A DNA stretch of 20,467 nucleotides from an uncultured Anaerococcus sp. (GCA_900550345.1 URRX01000007.1:1-20467); one strand, 5' to 3'; shown: positions 6,759-14,594, counted from the first letter of the stretch. The notes: a model not told the origin generated them from the sequence alone. Numbers and translations are program-made.

Positions 6759-7352
6759 CTATTTAGAATAGAACTCAACAATCATACGTTCTTCTACAGG
6801 TATATCAATATCTTCTCTTGTTGGGAAGTTTGTAACTTTTACCTTTAAGTTTTCTAAATCTGAATCTAACCATGAAACAATTCCGAATGATTGATTTGTT
6901 TCTTTTATAGCCTTAAATAATTGGCTTGATCTAGATTTTTCTTTAACTTCGATAACATCTCCTTCATTTACAAGAATTGATGGGATGTCAACACTTTTAC
7001 CATTTAATAATAAATGTCCGTGTGTTACAACTTGTCTTGCTTCTCTTCTAGTTCTAGCAAGTCCTGATCTAAATGCTATATTGTCAAGTCTTCTTTCACA
7101 AAGGATTATTAGGTTTTCACCTGTTTGTCCCTTCATTTTTGAAGCTTTTTCATAATAACTTCTAAATTGTTTTTCACTTACTCCGTAGATGAATTTAGCT
7201 TTTTGTTTTTCCCTTTGTTGCATACCATATTCACTGAGTTTTCTTCTTTGATTAGAGTTTGATCTTTTAGATTCTCCTGAATATCCTAAATATGCTGGGC
7301 TTATTCCTAAGCTTCTACATCTTTTAAAAATTGGATCTCTGCTTACTGCCAT
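6759..7352 (-). CDS. rpsD: Ribosomal protein S4
   Basis: Primary 16S rRNA-binding protein that nucleates 30S assembly; in many bacteria it also autoregulates its operon. The 197-residue sequence opens MAVSRDPIFKRCRSLGISP and has the S4 RNA-binding fold at about 88-150 (RRLDNIAFRSGLARTRREAR onward). Only one cysteine is in the N-terminal region, so this is the form without the Cys4 zinc site. AAGGAG lies before the ATG. It is the full family length and lies between rpsK and rpoA. Confidence 0.98.
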   Translation of the reverse strand: MAVSRDPIFKRCRSLGISPAYLGYSGESKRSNSNQRRKLSEYGMQQREKQKAKFIYGVSEKQFRSYYEKASKMKGQTGENLIILCERRLDNIAFRSGLARTRREARQVVTHGHLLLNGKSVDIPSILVNEGDVIEVKEKSRSSQLFKAIKETNQSFGIVSWLDSDLENLKVKVTNFPTREDIDIPVEERMIVEFYSK

Positions 7353-7364
7353 AGTTACTCCTTA

Positions 7365-7769
7365 TTAAACTCTTCTTCTCTTAGGTGGTCTACAACCATT
7401 GTGAGGAATTGGTGTTACGTCTTTTATCATTGTTACTTCAAGACCTGCTGCTTGTAAACTTCTGATTGCAGATTCTCTTCCTGAGCCTGGTCCTTTAACA
7501 AATACTTCTACACTTTTTAAACCATATTCCATAGCTTTTTTAGCTGCTTCTAATGCTGCTTCTTGTGCTGCAAAAGGAGTAGATTTTCTTGATCCTCTAA
7601 AACCTAATTGTCCAGCACTAGCCCATGATAAGGCATTACCTTGTGCATCTGTCAAAGTTACCATTGTATTATTGAATGTTGAATTGATATGAGCTTGTCC
7701 TCTTTCGACATTCTTTTTAACTCTTCTTCTACCTCTTTTAGCAGAAGATTTTCTAGTCTTTGCTGCCAT
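7365..7769 (-). CDS. rpsK: Ribosomal protein S11
   Basis: Small-subunit platform protein beside the E site. The 134 residues include the lysine/arginine-rich N-terminus, AHINSTFNNTMVTLTDAQGN (about 26-45), GPGSGRESAIRSLQAAGLEV, and the invariant C-terminal PHNGCRPPKRRRV. It begins eight bases after the rpsM stop, with AGGAGG just before the ATG. Nothing is unusual. Confidence 0.98.
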   Translation of the reverse strand: MAAKTRKSSAKRGRRRVKKNVERGQAHINSTFNNTMVTLTDAQGNALSWASAGQLGFRGSRKSTPFAAQEAALEAAKKAMEYGLKSVEVFVKGPGSGRESAIRSLQAAGLEVTMIKDVTPIPHNGCRPPKRRRV

Positions 7770-7777
7770 ATCTCCTC

Positions 7778-8119
7778 CTAATGTCTTCCTTTTCTAGTTC
7801 TTGCGTTATTTTTTGTATTTTGACCTCTTACAGGTAGACCTTTTTTATGTCTAATTCCTCTGTAGCAATTAATTTCTCTAAGGTTTCTAATATTCATTGA
7901 TACTTCACGTCTTAAATCACCTTCTATTGTGTAATCATCAAGTATCTCACGAATTTTTCCTAGTTCACCTTCTGTAAGGTCTTTCATTTTTGTATCAGGA
8001 TTAATTCCTGCTTTTTCTAAAATATCTTGTGCTGAAGATTTTCCTATACCATAAATATAAGTTAATCCTATTTCTGCTCTTTTTTCTCTAGGTAAGTCTA
8101 TACCAGCTATTCTTGGCAT
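7778..8119 (-). CDS. rpsM: Ribosomal protein S13
   Basis: Head protein of the 30S subunit, contacting the P-site tRNA and bridging to the 50S. MPRIAGIDLPREKRAEIGLTYIYGIG and the C-terminal GLPVRGQNTKNNARTRKG are diagnostic. The protein stops at RKGRH (113 residues), while common relatives continue about eight more residues with a basic tail after TRKG. The stop codon TAG overlaps the ribosome binding site of rpsK, so the short tail looks natural rather than a frameshift. AAGGAGG precedes the ATG. Confidence 0.97.
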   Translation of the reverse strand: MPRIAGIDLPREKRAEIGLTYIYGIGKSSAQDILEKAGINPDTKMKDLTEGELGKIREILDDYTIEGDLRREVSMNIRNLREINCYRGIRHKKGLPVRGQNTKNNARTRKGRH

Positions 8120-8130
8120 CTAATACCTCC

Positions 8131-8244
8131 TTAACCTTGTCTTTGTTTATGTTTTGGATTTTCGCAAATTACCATAACTTTGCCGTTTCTTTTGATAATT
8201 TTGCATTTATCACACATTTTTTTTACTGATGCTCTAACTTTCAT
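8131..8244 (-). CDS. rpmJ: Ribosomal protein L36 (zinc-binding form)
   Basis: Smallest 50S protein (37 residues), MKVRASVKKM onward, with the zinc ligands Cys11, Cys14, Cys27 and His32, so it is the zinc-ribbon paralogue. The reading frame is open upstream to 8373 but that extension overlaps infA out of frame and has no family counterpart; the ATG at 8244 matches the family start. Its ribosome binding site is a modest AGAGAG. It follows infA after a 73-nt spacer that holds a long hairpin. Confidence 0.95.
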   Translation of the reverse strand: MKVRASVKKMCDKCKIIKRNGKVMVICENPKHKQRQG

Positions 8245-8287
8245 TATCGTTCTCTCTTTCTTTATCTTAAGCTTAAAGATTTTAAAA

Positions 8288-8320
8288 TAACAAGAAAAAA
8301 TCGTAGATTTTTTATTGTTA
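8288..8320 (-). promoter_or_regulatory. Long hairpin between infA and rpmJ
   Basis: On the minus strand, TAACAA, a one-base mismatch and AAAAAATC are mirrored by GATTTTTT, a mismatch and TTGTTA around a three-base TAC loop (arms 8306-8320 and 8288-8302). The first arm begins with the infA stop codon itself. The stem is AT-rich and followed by a short T stretch, so it could be a weak attenuator, an RNA-processing site or a 3'-end protector for infA mRNA. Confidence 0.5.
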
Positions 8321-8536
8321 CTTACGTCTCCAAGTAATTCTTCCTTGAGTAAGATCGTATGGAGATAATTCAACTGTTACTGTATCTCCTGGTAATATTC
8401 TAATGTAGTTCATTCTTAGTTTACCTGAAATATGTGCTTGTATTTCATGTCCATTTTCTAGTTCTACTTTAAATATTGCATTTGGTAGAGCTTCTTTAAC
8501 TACTCCTGTTACTTCTATAGCATCTTTTTTTGACAT
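8318..8536 (-). CDS. infA: Translation initiation factor IF-1
   Basis: An OB-fold protein of 72 residues that occupies the A site of the 30S subunit during initiation. MSKKDAIEVTGVVKEALPNAIFKVEL, the HISGKLRMNYIRILPGD core and the terminal GRITWRRK are typical and full length. AAGGAGAG precedes the ATG by about ten bases. Unusually, the gene before it in the operon is adk rather than map, with a 166-nt non-coding gap between. Confidence 0.98.
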   Translation of the reverse strand: MSKKDAIEVTGVVKEALPNAIFKVELENGHEIQAHISGKLRMNYIRILPGDTVTVELSPYDLTQGRITWRRK

Positions 8537-8702
8537 CGATAAAATCTCTCCTTTTCTTTTATTTTTGATCTATTAATGTCTGATTGATTCTTTTTTACAA
8601 CAAGACATAATCTAGATATCTTTAATGAAAGACTCTATCTTTATCTCGTTTTCGATTTTGTAATTCATTGAAAAATTTAGCATATTTGTTAATATTTTAT
8701 AC
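8537..8702 (-). other. 166-nt gap at the usual position of map
   Basis: This is by far the longest gap between genes inside the superoperon. Methionine aminopeptidase (map), common here in Firmicutes, is absent and I see no remnant. On the minus strand, TTGTAA (8595-8600), 17 bp and ATTAAT (8572-8577) form a weak promoter candidate for infA and downstream genes. Small imperfect stems occur (GTCT/AGDAC-like pairing around 8575-8605), and a tiny 18-codon frame (8612-8668) lacks a ribosome binding site. Confidence 0.5.
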
Positions 8703-9347
8703 TTATCTACCTAAACTTTTTTTGATTTGATCAAAAACTTCATCAGGAGTTTTTGCACCGTCAATAGTAACTAATATACCTTTTTTGTTGTAGTAATCAA
8801 TCAAAACTGATGTATGTTTGTTGTAAACATCAAGTCTTTCTTTAACTGCAGCTTCTGTGTCATCTTCTCTTTGAATTAATTTTTCACCTGTTTCATCATC
8901 AATTCCTTCAACTTTAGGTGGATTGAATTTTATATGATAAACTTTTCCAGTTGACACATTTACTCTTCTTCCAGATATTCTTTCAATAATTACATCTTCA
9001 GGTACGTTGATATTTATTACCTTATCAATCTTATTATCTCTTTTTTGCATTCCTTCATCAAGTGCTTCGGCTTGAGTAATATTTCTTGGGAATCCGTCTA
9101 ATAGAACTGTCTTTCCATCTTCTACTTTATCTAAAGCGTCCCAAACTAAATCTATTGTTAACTCATCTGGAACTAATTGACCTTTATTAATATATTCTTT
9201 AGCTTTAGCTCCCAAAGGTGTGTTATTTTTCATATTTGTTCTAAATATGTCACCTGTTGAAATTTGAACTGCATCCAATTCTTTAATTAATCTTTCTGCT
9301 TGTGTTCCTTTTCCGGCTCCCGGAGGTCCTAACAATATGATATTCAT
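8703..9347 (-). CDS. adk: Adenylate kinase
   Basis: Interconverts ATP + AMP with two ADP. The 214-residue long-LID form has P-loop GPPGAGKGT (7-15), DGFPRN (84-89) and a LID at about 126-163. The LID lacks the four cysteines that bind zinc in many Gram-positive homologues and instead resembles the E. coli type (KVYHIKFNPPKVEG). The start lies four bases after the secY stop with only a weak GGTAA-like ribosome binding site, so translation is likely coupled to secY. The secY-adk pairing is standard. Confidence 0.98.
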   Translation of the reverse strand: MNIILLGPPGAGKGTQAERLIKELDAVQISTGDIFRTNMKNNTPLGAKAKEYINKGQLVPDELTIDLVWDALDKVEDGKTVLLDGFPRNITQAEALDEGMQKRDNKIDKVININVPEDVIIERISGRRVNVSTGKVYHIKFNPPKVEGIDDETGEKLIQREDDTEAAVKERLDVYNKHTSVLIDYYNKKGILVTIDGAKTPDEVFDQIKKSLGR

Positions 9348-9351
9348 AATA

Positions 9352-10623
9352 TTACCTGTTTAAAAATCCTTTGTAGTTTTTCATAGTAAGCATAGCTTCT
9401 ATTTGTTTCACTGTTTCAAGTATTACACCAACAACAATTATTACTGAACTTCCACCAAATGATAAGTTTAGTCCTAAAAATCTTGATGATAGTGCTGGTA
9501 CTATTGTAAGTAATGCTAACGAAATAGCACCAATAAATGTGATTTTGTTTCCAACTTTTGCTAGATAATCACTAGTAGGTTTTCCTGGTCTTATTCCTGG
9601 AACAAAACCACCATTTTGTTGTAGTTGCTTAGCATATTCAACTGTATTAAATTGTATCATGTTGTAGAAGTAAGCAAATACCAATATAAGTACTGCTTGA
9701 ACAACAAGATAAATTACAAATCCAAATGTTGATTTGCTAAAGAATTGATTCAATCCTCCATTTGCATTTCCCATAAATAATGAAATTGTTGATGGGATAG
9801 CTAGTACTGCTGAAGCAAATATTATTGGCATTACACCACTCATATTTACTTTTACAGGAATGTGAGTTGATTGTCCACCATACATTTTTCTTCCAACTAC
9901 TCTTTTTGCATATTGGACTGGTATTTTTCTTTCACCTTCTGTAATTTTTACAGTAAATACTACTATAAAAATTATTACAAGTGCCATGATTAAGATTGAA
10001 AGCCATGAAATTGTATCATAGTGAAGTCCAGTCTTCCATGTTTTAAGGGTTTTAGGTACGTTTGCGATTATACCCATGAAGATTATAATAGATACACCAT
10101 TTCCAATTCCTTTTTCAGTTATGGTTTCACCCATCCATGTAACAAGCATTGTTCCACCAATAAGTACTACATTCATAACTATTTTTTGGAATGATGTAGC
10201 AGATGATAAAGCTGCTCCATATAATCCGTTTGTTATTGCTATAGCTTGAAATATAGCAAGAAATATTGTCATATATCTTGTATATTTTTGTATAGTTTTT
10301 CTTCCTGCTTCGCCTTCTTTTGTTAGCTCTTCAAGTCTTGGTATTACAACCGTAAGTAATTGCATAACAATTGATGCTGTAATGTAAGGTTGTACTCCGA
10401 GGGCAAATATTGATAAAGTAGAAAGTCCACCACCTGTTAACATATTTAAGTAATCAACTAGTGTTCCTTCCATTCCTTTATATGCCTCAGCTAACTTTTG
10501 TGCGTCTATAAATGGAATTGGGATGTTATTTCCTAATCTATAGATTAATAACATCACAAGAGTGAAGTAGAATTTTTTTCTTATTTCTTCTTCACCCCAT
10601 GCTCTCTTTAGCGTATCTAACAT
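9352..10623 (-). CDS. secY: Preprotein translocase channel subunit SecY
   Basis: Membrane channel of the Sec system, 423 residues, ten predicted membrane helices, starting MLDTLKRAWGEEEIRKKFYFTL. Recognisable parts are the TM1 region with NNIPIPFID, the plug-side TLSIFALGVQPYITASI, GIGNGVSIIIF, the cytosolic ERKIPVQYAKR loop and the PGIRPGKPTSDYL loop that contacts ribosome and SecA. Its ATG overlaps the rplO stop by one base (TAATG), so expression is coupled to L15. It exports proteins such as the surface protein encoded at the right edge. Confidence 0.98.
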   Translation of the reverse strand: MLDTLKRAWGEEEIRKKFYFTLVMLLIYRLGNNIPIPFIDAQKLAEAYKGMEGTLVDYLNMLTGGGLSTLSIFALGVQPYITASIVMQLLTVVIPRLEELTKEGEAGRKTIQKYTRYMTIFLAIFQAIAITNGLYGAALSSATSFQKIVMNVVLIGGTMLVTWMGETITEKGIGNGVSIIIFMGIIANVPKTLKTWKTGLHYDTISWLSILIMALVIIFIVVFTVKITEGERKIPVQYAKRVVGRKMYGGQSTHIPVKVNMSGVMPIIFASAVLAIPSTISLFMGNANGGLNQFFSKSTFGFVIYLVVQAVLILVFAYFYNMIQFNTVEYAKQLQQNGGFVPGIRPGKPTSDYLAKVGNKITFIGAISLALLTIVPALSSRFLGLNLSFGGSSVIIVVGVILETVKQIEAMLTMKNYKGFLNR

Positions 10624-11066
10624 TAGATCACCTCAGCCTTTCCCCCTTGGGCTGTGATTTTTTCTTCTGCAGATTTTGTAAATTTATGAGCTTTTACTGT
10701 TAATTTCTTTGTTATTTCGCCGTCACCAAGAATTTTGATACCAGCTTTTGCTTTATTTTTATTTAAAATTTTATTTTCAAATAGTAGTTCAGGTGTAACT
10801 TCTGTACCGTCTTCAAATATATCTAAATCACAAACATTAATTGTTTCATATTGTTTTGTATTGATATTTTTGAATCCTCTTTTTGGAAGACGTCTAAATA
10901 ATGGCATTTGACCACCTTCAAATCCTGGTCTAACTCCTCCACCACTTCTTGAGTTTTGTCCGTCTTGACCACGACCTGCTCTAGTTCCGTTTCCACTTCC
11001 TGGACCTCTACCTTTTCTATTTTTTGTTTTTAGCTTTTGGTTAGGTTTTAAATCGTGAAGTTTCAT
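10623..11066 (-). CDS. rplO: Ribosomal protein L15
   Basis: Late-assembly 50S protein linking 23S rRNA domains. MKLHDLKPNQ, the glycine-rich loop at about 18-48 (GRGPGSGNGTRAGRG ... SGGGVRPGFEGGQ) and PLFRRLPKRGF are diagnostic; the 147-residue length is normal. The TAA stop overlaps the secY ATG (TAATG). An AGGAGG-type site precedes the start, ten bases after rpmD. Confidence 0.98.
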   Translation of the reverse strand: MKLHDLKPNQKLKTKNRKGRGPGSGNGTRAGRGQDGQNSRSGGGVRPGFEGGQMPLFRRLPKRGFKNINTKQYETINVCDLDIFEDGTEVTPELLFENKILNKNKAKAGIKILGDGEITKKLTVKAHKFTKSAEEKITAQGGKAEVI

Positions 11067-11076
11067 TTTACACCTC

Positions 11077-11259
11077 CTAGCTTAATTCTTTAACTTCCAA
11101 CATAAATGGAATTTTATTGATCATTCCTCTTAGTGCAGAATTATCTTCTCTTACTACTGTTTGACCAATCTTTTTAAGACCTAGTGCTTTTGCAGTAGCG
11201 ATTTGATCATCTTTTCTGCCTATGAAGGATTTTTTTAATTTAATTTCAACTTTTGCCAT
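11077..11259 (-). CDS. rpmD: Ribosomal protein L30
   Basis: Small 50S protein of 60 residues found in most but not all bacteria. MAKVEIKLKKSFIGRKDDQIATAKALGLKKIGQTVVRED matches the family throughout, including the conserved central alpha-helical segment, and ends MLEVKELS. It lies in its usual place between rpsE and rplO with short spacers. Confidence 0.96.
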   Translation of the reverse strand: MAKVEIKLKKSFIGRKDDQIATAKALGLKKIGQTVVREDNSALRGMINKIPFMLEVKELS

Positions 11260-11270
11260 AGAATTACTCC

Positions 11271-11777
11271 TTAATAATCGAATTCTTCTATTGATTTACC
11301 ACGTAATCTTGCAACTTCTTCTACAGTTTTCATTGAAGAGAAAGCTTTTAAGCAAGCATTAATGATATTTTTTGGATTTGATGAGCCTAAGTTTTTAGCT
11401 CTTATATCCTTATATCCTGCAAGTTCACATATAGCACGAACTGGACCACCTGCGATGATTCCAGTACCTTCTTTAGCTGGCATCAATAGTACAGATCCTG
11501 CACCTTTGTTTGCTAATGTTCTATGAGGAACTGTAGTGTTAACTATAGGAACAGTAATCATATGTTTTTTTCCATCTTCTGTTGCTTTTCTTATAGCTTC
11601 TGGAACTTCTGTTGCTTTACCAGTTCCAACACCAACATGTCCGTTTTGATCTCCTACTACCACTAAGGCAGCAAATCTCATGTTACGTCCACCTTTTACA
11701 GTTTTCGCAACTCTATTTATACTAACTACTCTATCTTCGAGGTTTAGTTTGTCTACATCTTGTTTTAATAAATACAT
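11271..11777 (-). CDS. rpsE: Ribosomal protein S5
   Basis: 30S protein important for decoding fidelity and mRNA unwinding at the entry channel. The 168 residues contain the double-stranded RNA-binding fold (LEDRVVSINRVAKTVKGGRNMRF, about 16-37) and the C-terminal domain (GTGIIAGGPVRAICELAG, about 108-125). The start MYLLKQDVDKLNLEDR is preceded by GAGGGA. There is nothing to suggest truncation or insertion. Confidence 0.98.
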   Translation of the reverse strand: MYLLKQDVDKLNLEDRVVSINRVAKTVKGGRNMRFAALVVVGDQNGHVGVGTGKATEVPEAIRKATEDGKKHMITVPIVNTTVPHRTLANKGAGSVLLMPAKEGTGIIAGGPVRAICELAGYKDIRAKNLGSSNPKNIINACLKAFSSMKTVEEVARLRGKSIEEFDY

Positions 11778-11792
11778 CTAAATCCTCCCTCG

Positions 11793-12158
11793 TTAAAACT
11801 TAAGACCATTTTCTCTTGCTGCTTCAGCTAGGGCTTTTACTTTTCCGTGATAAAGATATCCGTTTCTATCAAAAACAACCTCTTCGATTCCTTTATCAAG
11901 TGCTACTTTTGCTATCATTTCACCAACTTTTGTGGCAGCTTTAATGTTTGCACAATTTTCTAAACCTTCGTTTACATCTTTTTGTAATGTGTTTGCACTT
12001 GCAAGTGTTACTTGTGCATCATCATCTATTAATTGTGCATATATATTAGTATTTGATTTGTAGACACTAAGTCTTGGTTTTTGAGCAGTTCCACTGACTT
12101 TATTTCTAACTCTATATTTACGAGTTTTTAATTTTTGCTCTTTAGTTTTTTTAGCCAT
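11793..12158 (-). CDS. rplR: Ribosomal protein L18
   Basis: Binds 5S rRNA with L5 and delivers it to the 50S subunit. The basic N-terminus (KTKEQKLKTRKYRVRNKVSG), RLSVYKSNTNIYAQLIDD and the C-terminal VVFDRNGYLYHGKVKALAEAARENGLKF are typical, at 121 residues. It starts nine bases after rplF, and its stop is 15 bases before rpsE. Confidence 0.98.
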   Translation of the reverse strand: MAKKTKEQKLKTRKYRVRNKVSGTAQKPRLSVYKSNTNIYAQLIDDDAQVTLASANTLQKDVNEGLENCANIKAATKVGEMIAKVALDKGIEEVVFDRNGYLYHGKVKALAEAARENGLKF

Positions 12159-12167
12159 TATTGCCCC

Positions 12168-12707
12168 CTACTTACCTGTCTTACCAACTTTTCTTCTAAT
12201 ATGTTCGCCTTCATAACGGATTCCTTTACCTTTATATGGTTCAGGTTTTCTCCAGTTTCTGATGTTAGCTGCATATTGTCCAACAAGTTGTTTATTTGTT
12301 CCTTTTACGATTATTGTTCTATCGTTTGGAACTTCCACTTCAATACCTTCAGGATCGTCCATTTTAACTTGGTGTGAAAATCCTAGATTCATTACTAGAG
12401 TTTTACCTTGTTTTTGTGCTCTATATCCTGTACCTTCTATTTGAAGAGTTTTTTGATATCCTTCTGTTACTCCTATAATCATATTAGCAATTAATGATCT
12501 ATAGAGACCATGTTCTTGATTTTCTATTTTTGTAGGATTTTCAGAAGCAATAACATTTAACTCATTATCAGCTTGTTCAAGTTTCAAGTTTTTTGATACT
12601 AATTGAGAATCTTCACCTTTTGGTCCTTTTACTGTAACCAAATTGTCTTTAACATCAATAGTTACTCCAGAAGGGATTTCAATTGGTTTTTTACCTATTC
12701 TTGACAT
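12168..12707 (-). CDS. rplF: Ribosomal protein L6
   Basis: 50S protein near the GTPase-associated centre, built from two similar domains. The 179-residue sequence starts MSRIGKKPIEIPSGVTI and has the diagnostic second-domain block KPEPYKGKGIRYEGEHIRRKVGKTGK at its end (split here only for description). AGGAGG precedes the ATG. The opposite-strand frames at 12135-12444 are shadows of this gene. Confidence 0.98.
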   Translation of the reverse strand: MSRIGKKPIEIPSGVTIDVKDNLVTVKGPKGEDSQLVSKNLKLEQADNELNVIASENPTKIENQEHGLYRSLIANMIIGVTEGYQKTLQIEGTGYRAQKQGKTLVMNLGFSHQVKMDDPEGIEVEVPNDRTIIVKGTNKQLVGQYAANIRNWRKPEPYKGKGIRYEGEHIRRKVGKTGK

Positions 12708-12717
12708 TTATTCCTCC

Positions 12718-13113
12718 TTACCATACATAACACATAACTTCGCCACCGACATTTAATTCTCTAGCAGCTTTATCTGTTAATAGTCCTTTTGATGTTGAGA
12801 TTATTGCAATTCCAAGTCCATCAAGTACTTTTGGTACTTCATTAGCTTTTACATAAACTCTTAATCCTGGTTTAGAAATTCTTCTAAGTCCTGTTATAAC
12901 TTTTTCGCCTTCTTCTGCGTATTTTAAGTCTATTGTAAGAATACCTTGCTTATTGTCTTCTTCTACATCAAATCCTTTGATGTAACCTTCGTCTAAAAGA
13001 ATTTGAGCAATAGCACGTTTCTCATTAGAAGATGGTAAGCTTACAGATGTATGATTAGCTTTGTTACCATTTCTTATTCTTGTTAGCATATCCGCAATTG
13101 GATCTGTCATCAT
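12718..13113 (-). CDS. rpsH: Ribosomal protein S8
   Basis: Primary 16S-binding protein; in E. coli it also represses the spc operon. MTDPIADMLTRIRNGN and the C-terminal GIAIISTSKGLLTDKAARE...GGEVMCYVW are diagnostic (131 residues from the first Met). Two consecutive ATG codons (13113 and 13110) are possible starts. AGGAGG is nine bases from the first and twelve from the second, so the first is kept. Any S8-type autoregulatory site was not identified. Confidence 0.97.
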   Translation of the reverse strand: MMTDPIADMLTRIRNGNKANHTSVSLPSSNEKRAIAQILLDEGYIKGFDVEEDNKQGILTIDLKYAEEGEKVITGLRRISKPGLRVYVKANEVPKVLDGLGIAIISTSKGLLTDKAARELNVGGEVMCYVW

Positions 13114-13131
13114 AATTATTTTCCTCCTAAC

Positions 13132-13317
13132 TTACCAGCTTGCTTTTCTTACTCCAGGAATTTCACCTTTGTTTGCGAGCTCTCTAAAGCATACACGGCA
13201 AATACCGTATTTTCTTAATACAGAATGTGGTCTTCCACAAATCTTGCATCTTGAATATGCTCTTGTACTGTATTTTGGCTTTCTTTTTTGTTTCGCAATC
13301 ATTGACTTTCTTGCCAT
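13132..13317 (-). CDS. rpsN: Ribosomal protein S14, type Z (zinc-binding)
   Basis: Short 61-residue S14 with the zinc ribbon Cys24, Cys27, Cys40 and Cys43, the standard housekeeping form in low-GC Gram-positives. MARKSMIAKQKRKPKYSTRAYS and the end GEIPGVRKASW are typical. It lies between rplE and rpsH. Zinc-dependent S14 here and zinc-type L36 imply no replacement by zinc-free paralogues at this locus. Confidence 0.98.
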   Translation of the reverse strand: MARKSMIAKQKRKPKYSTRAYSRCKICGRPHSVLRKYGICRVCFRELANKGEIPGVRKASW

Positions 13318-13328
13318 TTTTTGCTCCT

Positions 13329-13871
13329 TTATTTTCTGTAAGGCATTCCCATTAATGTTAAGAATGCTTTAGCTTCTTCATCAGTTTTTGCTGTTGTTAC
13401 AAATGTAATATCCATACCATGTAAGAAATCTACATCATCATAGTTGATTTCTGGGAATATTAATTGTTCCTTGATTCCTAGTGAATAATTTCCTCTTCCA
13501 TCAAATGAATTTGGATTAATTCCTCTAAAGTCTCTAACTCTTGGTAGAGAGATTGAAATTAATTTATCCATGAAATCATACATTTTTTCTCCTCTAAGAG
13601 TTACTTTAGTACCGATTGGTTGACCTTCTCTTAGTTTGAAGTTTGATACAGATTTTTTAGCTTTTAATTCAATTGGTTGTTGACCTGTTATAAGTGCAAG
13701 TTCATTTTTTGCCTTGTTTAAAATGTTTTTGTTATCTTTTGCTTCACCAAGTCCGATATTTATAACAATTTTTTCAAGTTTTGGTACTTGCATTAAGTTT
13801 TCATAACCGAATTGATCCACAAGTCCTTTAACAACTTCTGATTTATATTTTTCTTTTAATCTACTTGTCAT
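13329..13871 (-). CDS. rplE: Ribosomal protein L5
   Basis: Carries 5S rRNA into the 50S subunit and contacts P-site tRNA. The 180 residues include the N-terminal MTSRLKEKYKSEVVKGLVDQF, VPKLEKIVINIGLGEA, LREGQPIGTKVTLRGEKMYDF and RDFRGINPNSFDGRGNYSLG, all conserved. The spacing to rplX (17 nt) and rpsN (11 nt) is normal; a GGAG site precedes the ATG. Confidence 0.98.
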   Translation of the reverse strand: MTSRLKEKYKSEVVKGLVDQFGYENLMQVPKLEKIVINIGLGEAKDNKNILNKAKNELALITGQQPIELKAKKSVSNFKLREGQPIGTKVTLRGEKMYDFMDKLISISLPRVRDFRGINPNSFDGRGNYSLGIKEQLIFPEINYDDVDFLHGMDITFVTTAKTDEEAKAFLTLMGMPYRK

Positions 13872-13888
13872 AATTACTCCTTTTGGAT

Positions 13889-14197
13889 CTAATCGAATTT
13901 TTCATCAGTTTTTTTGCAAACTCTTACTTTTTTTCCATCGATTATTTCAGTTGATGTTCTAACACCTTTTTTCAAGCTTTCTGAGTATAGTAGAACTTTT
14001 GATGCTGAGATTTTTCCTTCTCTTTCAAATCTTCCACTTTCTTCACCCATTTGTCTTGCTTTTTGGTGTTTAGTTTGAATGTTTGCACCTTCAACTATTA
14101 CTCTATTTTCTTTAGGAAATGCTTTAATAACTTCTCCTACATGTCCTTTATATTCACCTGATATTACTTGGACTTTATCGCCTTTTTTAATATGCAT
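13889..14197 (-). CDS. rplX: Ribosomal protein L24
   Basis: Assembly initiator of the 50S subunit, binding near the 5' end of 23S rRNA. The KOW motif is at about 4-30 (KKGDKVQVISGEYKGHVGEV), followed by VEGANIQTKHQK and a C-terminal region ending RVCKKTDEKFD, 102 residues. AGGAGG precedes the start. It occupies the usual rplN-rplX-rplE position. Confidence 0.98.
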   Translation of the reverse strand: MHIKKGDKVQVISGEYKGHVGEVIKAFPKENRVIVEGANIQTKHQKARQMGEESGRFEREGKISASKVLLYSESLKKGVRTSTEIIDGKKVRVCKKTDEKFD

Positions 14198-14206
14198 TTA
14201 ATCCTC

Positions 14207-14575
14207 CTATAATACTTCCGGTGCAAGTGAGATAATTCTCATGAATCCTTCATGACGAAGTTCTCTTGTTACTGGCCCGAATATACGAGTTCCTACAGGT
14301 GATTTGTCATCTTTTACTATTACAGCTGCGTTATCATCAAATTTAATATATGATCCATCGCTTCTTTTAACTCCTCTTGAAGTTCTAACTATAACAGCTT
14401 TAACAACCTCACCTTTTTTTACCGCTCCACCGGGTGTTGCACTTTTAACTGAACAAGTAACTACATCACCAATGTTTGCGTATCTTCTTCCGGCTCCTCC
14501 AAGAACTTTGATAACTGAAAGTTCTCTTGCTCCGGAGTTATCTGCTACTCTCATACGAGATTCTTGTTGTATCAT
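14207..14575 (-). CDS. rplN: Ribosomal protein L14
   Basis: 50S interface protein and target of the silencing factor RsfS in other bacteria. The 122-residue protein begins MIQQESRMRVADNSGARELSV and includes YANIGDVVTCSVKSATPGG and RIFGPVTRELR, all typical. Plus-strand open frames over this gene are shadows. A GGAG site lies before the ATG. Confidence 0.98.
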   Translation of the reverse strand: MIQQESRMRVADNSGARELSVIKVLGGAGRRYANIGDVVTCSVKSATPGGAVKKGEVVKAVIVRTSRGVKRSDGSYIKFDDNAAVIVKDDKSPVGTRIFGPVTRELRHEGFMRIISLAPEVL

Positions 14576-14594
14576 AATAATCTCCTTTACCTAA

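Noticed and set aside
8261..8277. Apparent long palindrome around AAGCTT
   Set aside because: On careful reading only TTAAGCTTAA is symmetric; outer bases mismatch, so it is within chance for AT-rich DNA.
8131..8373. 80-residue version of L36
   Set aside because: The N-terminal extension overlaps infA out of frame, is low-complexity and has no family match; the ATG at 8244 is the real start.
8612..8668. 18-codon frame MNYKIENEIKIESFIKDI in the adk-infA gap
   Set aside because: No ribosome binding site and no resemblance to map or another known protein; too short to support.
12135..12444. Plus-strand open frames over rplF, also at 1657, 4687, 13061, 14304, 15085, 15610, 16818 and 17532
   Set aside because: All are antisense shadows of clear ribosomal or metabolic genes, without ribosome binding sites or protein-like composition.
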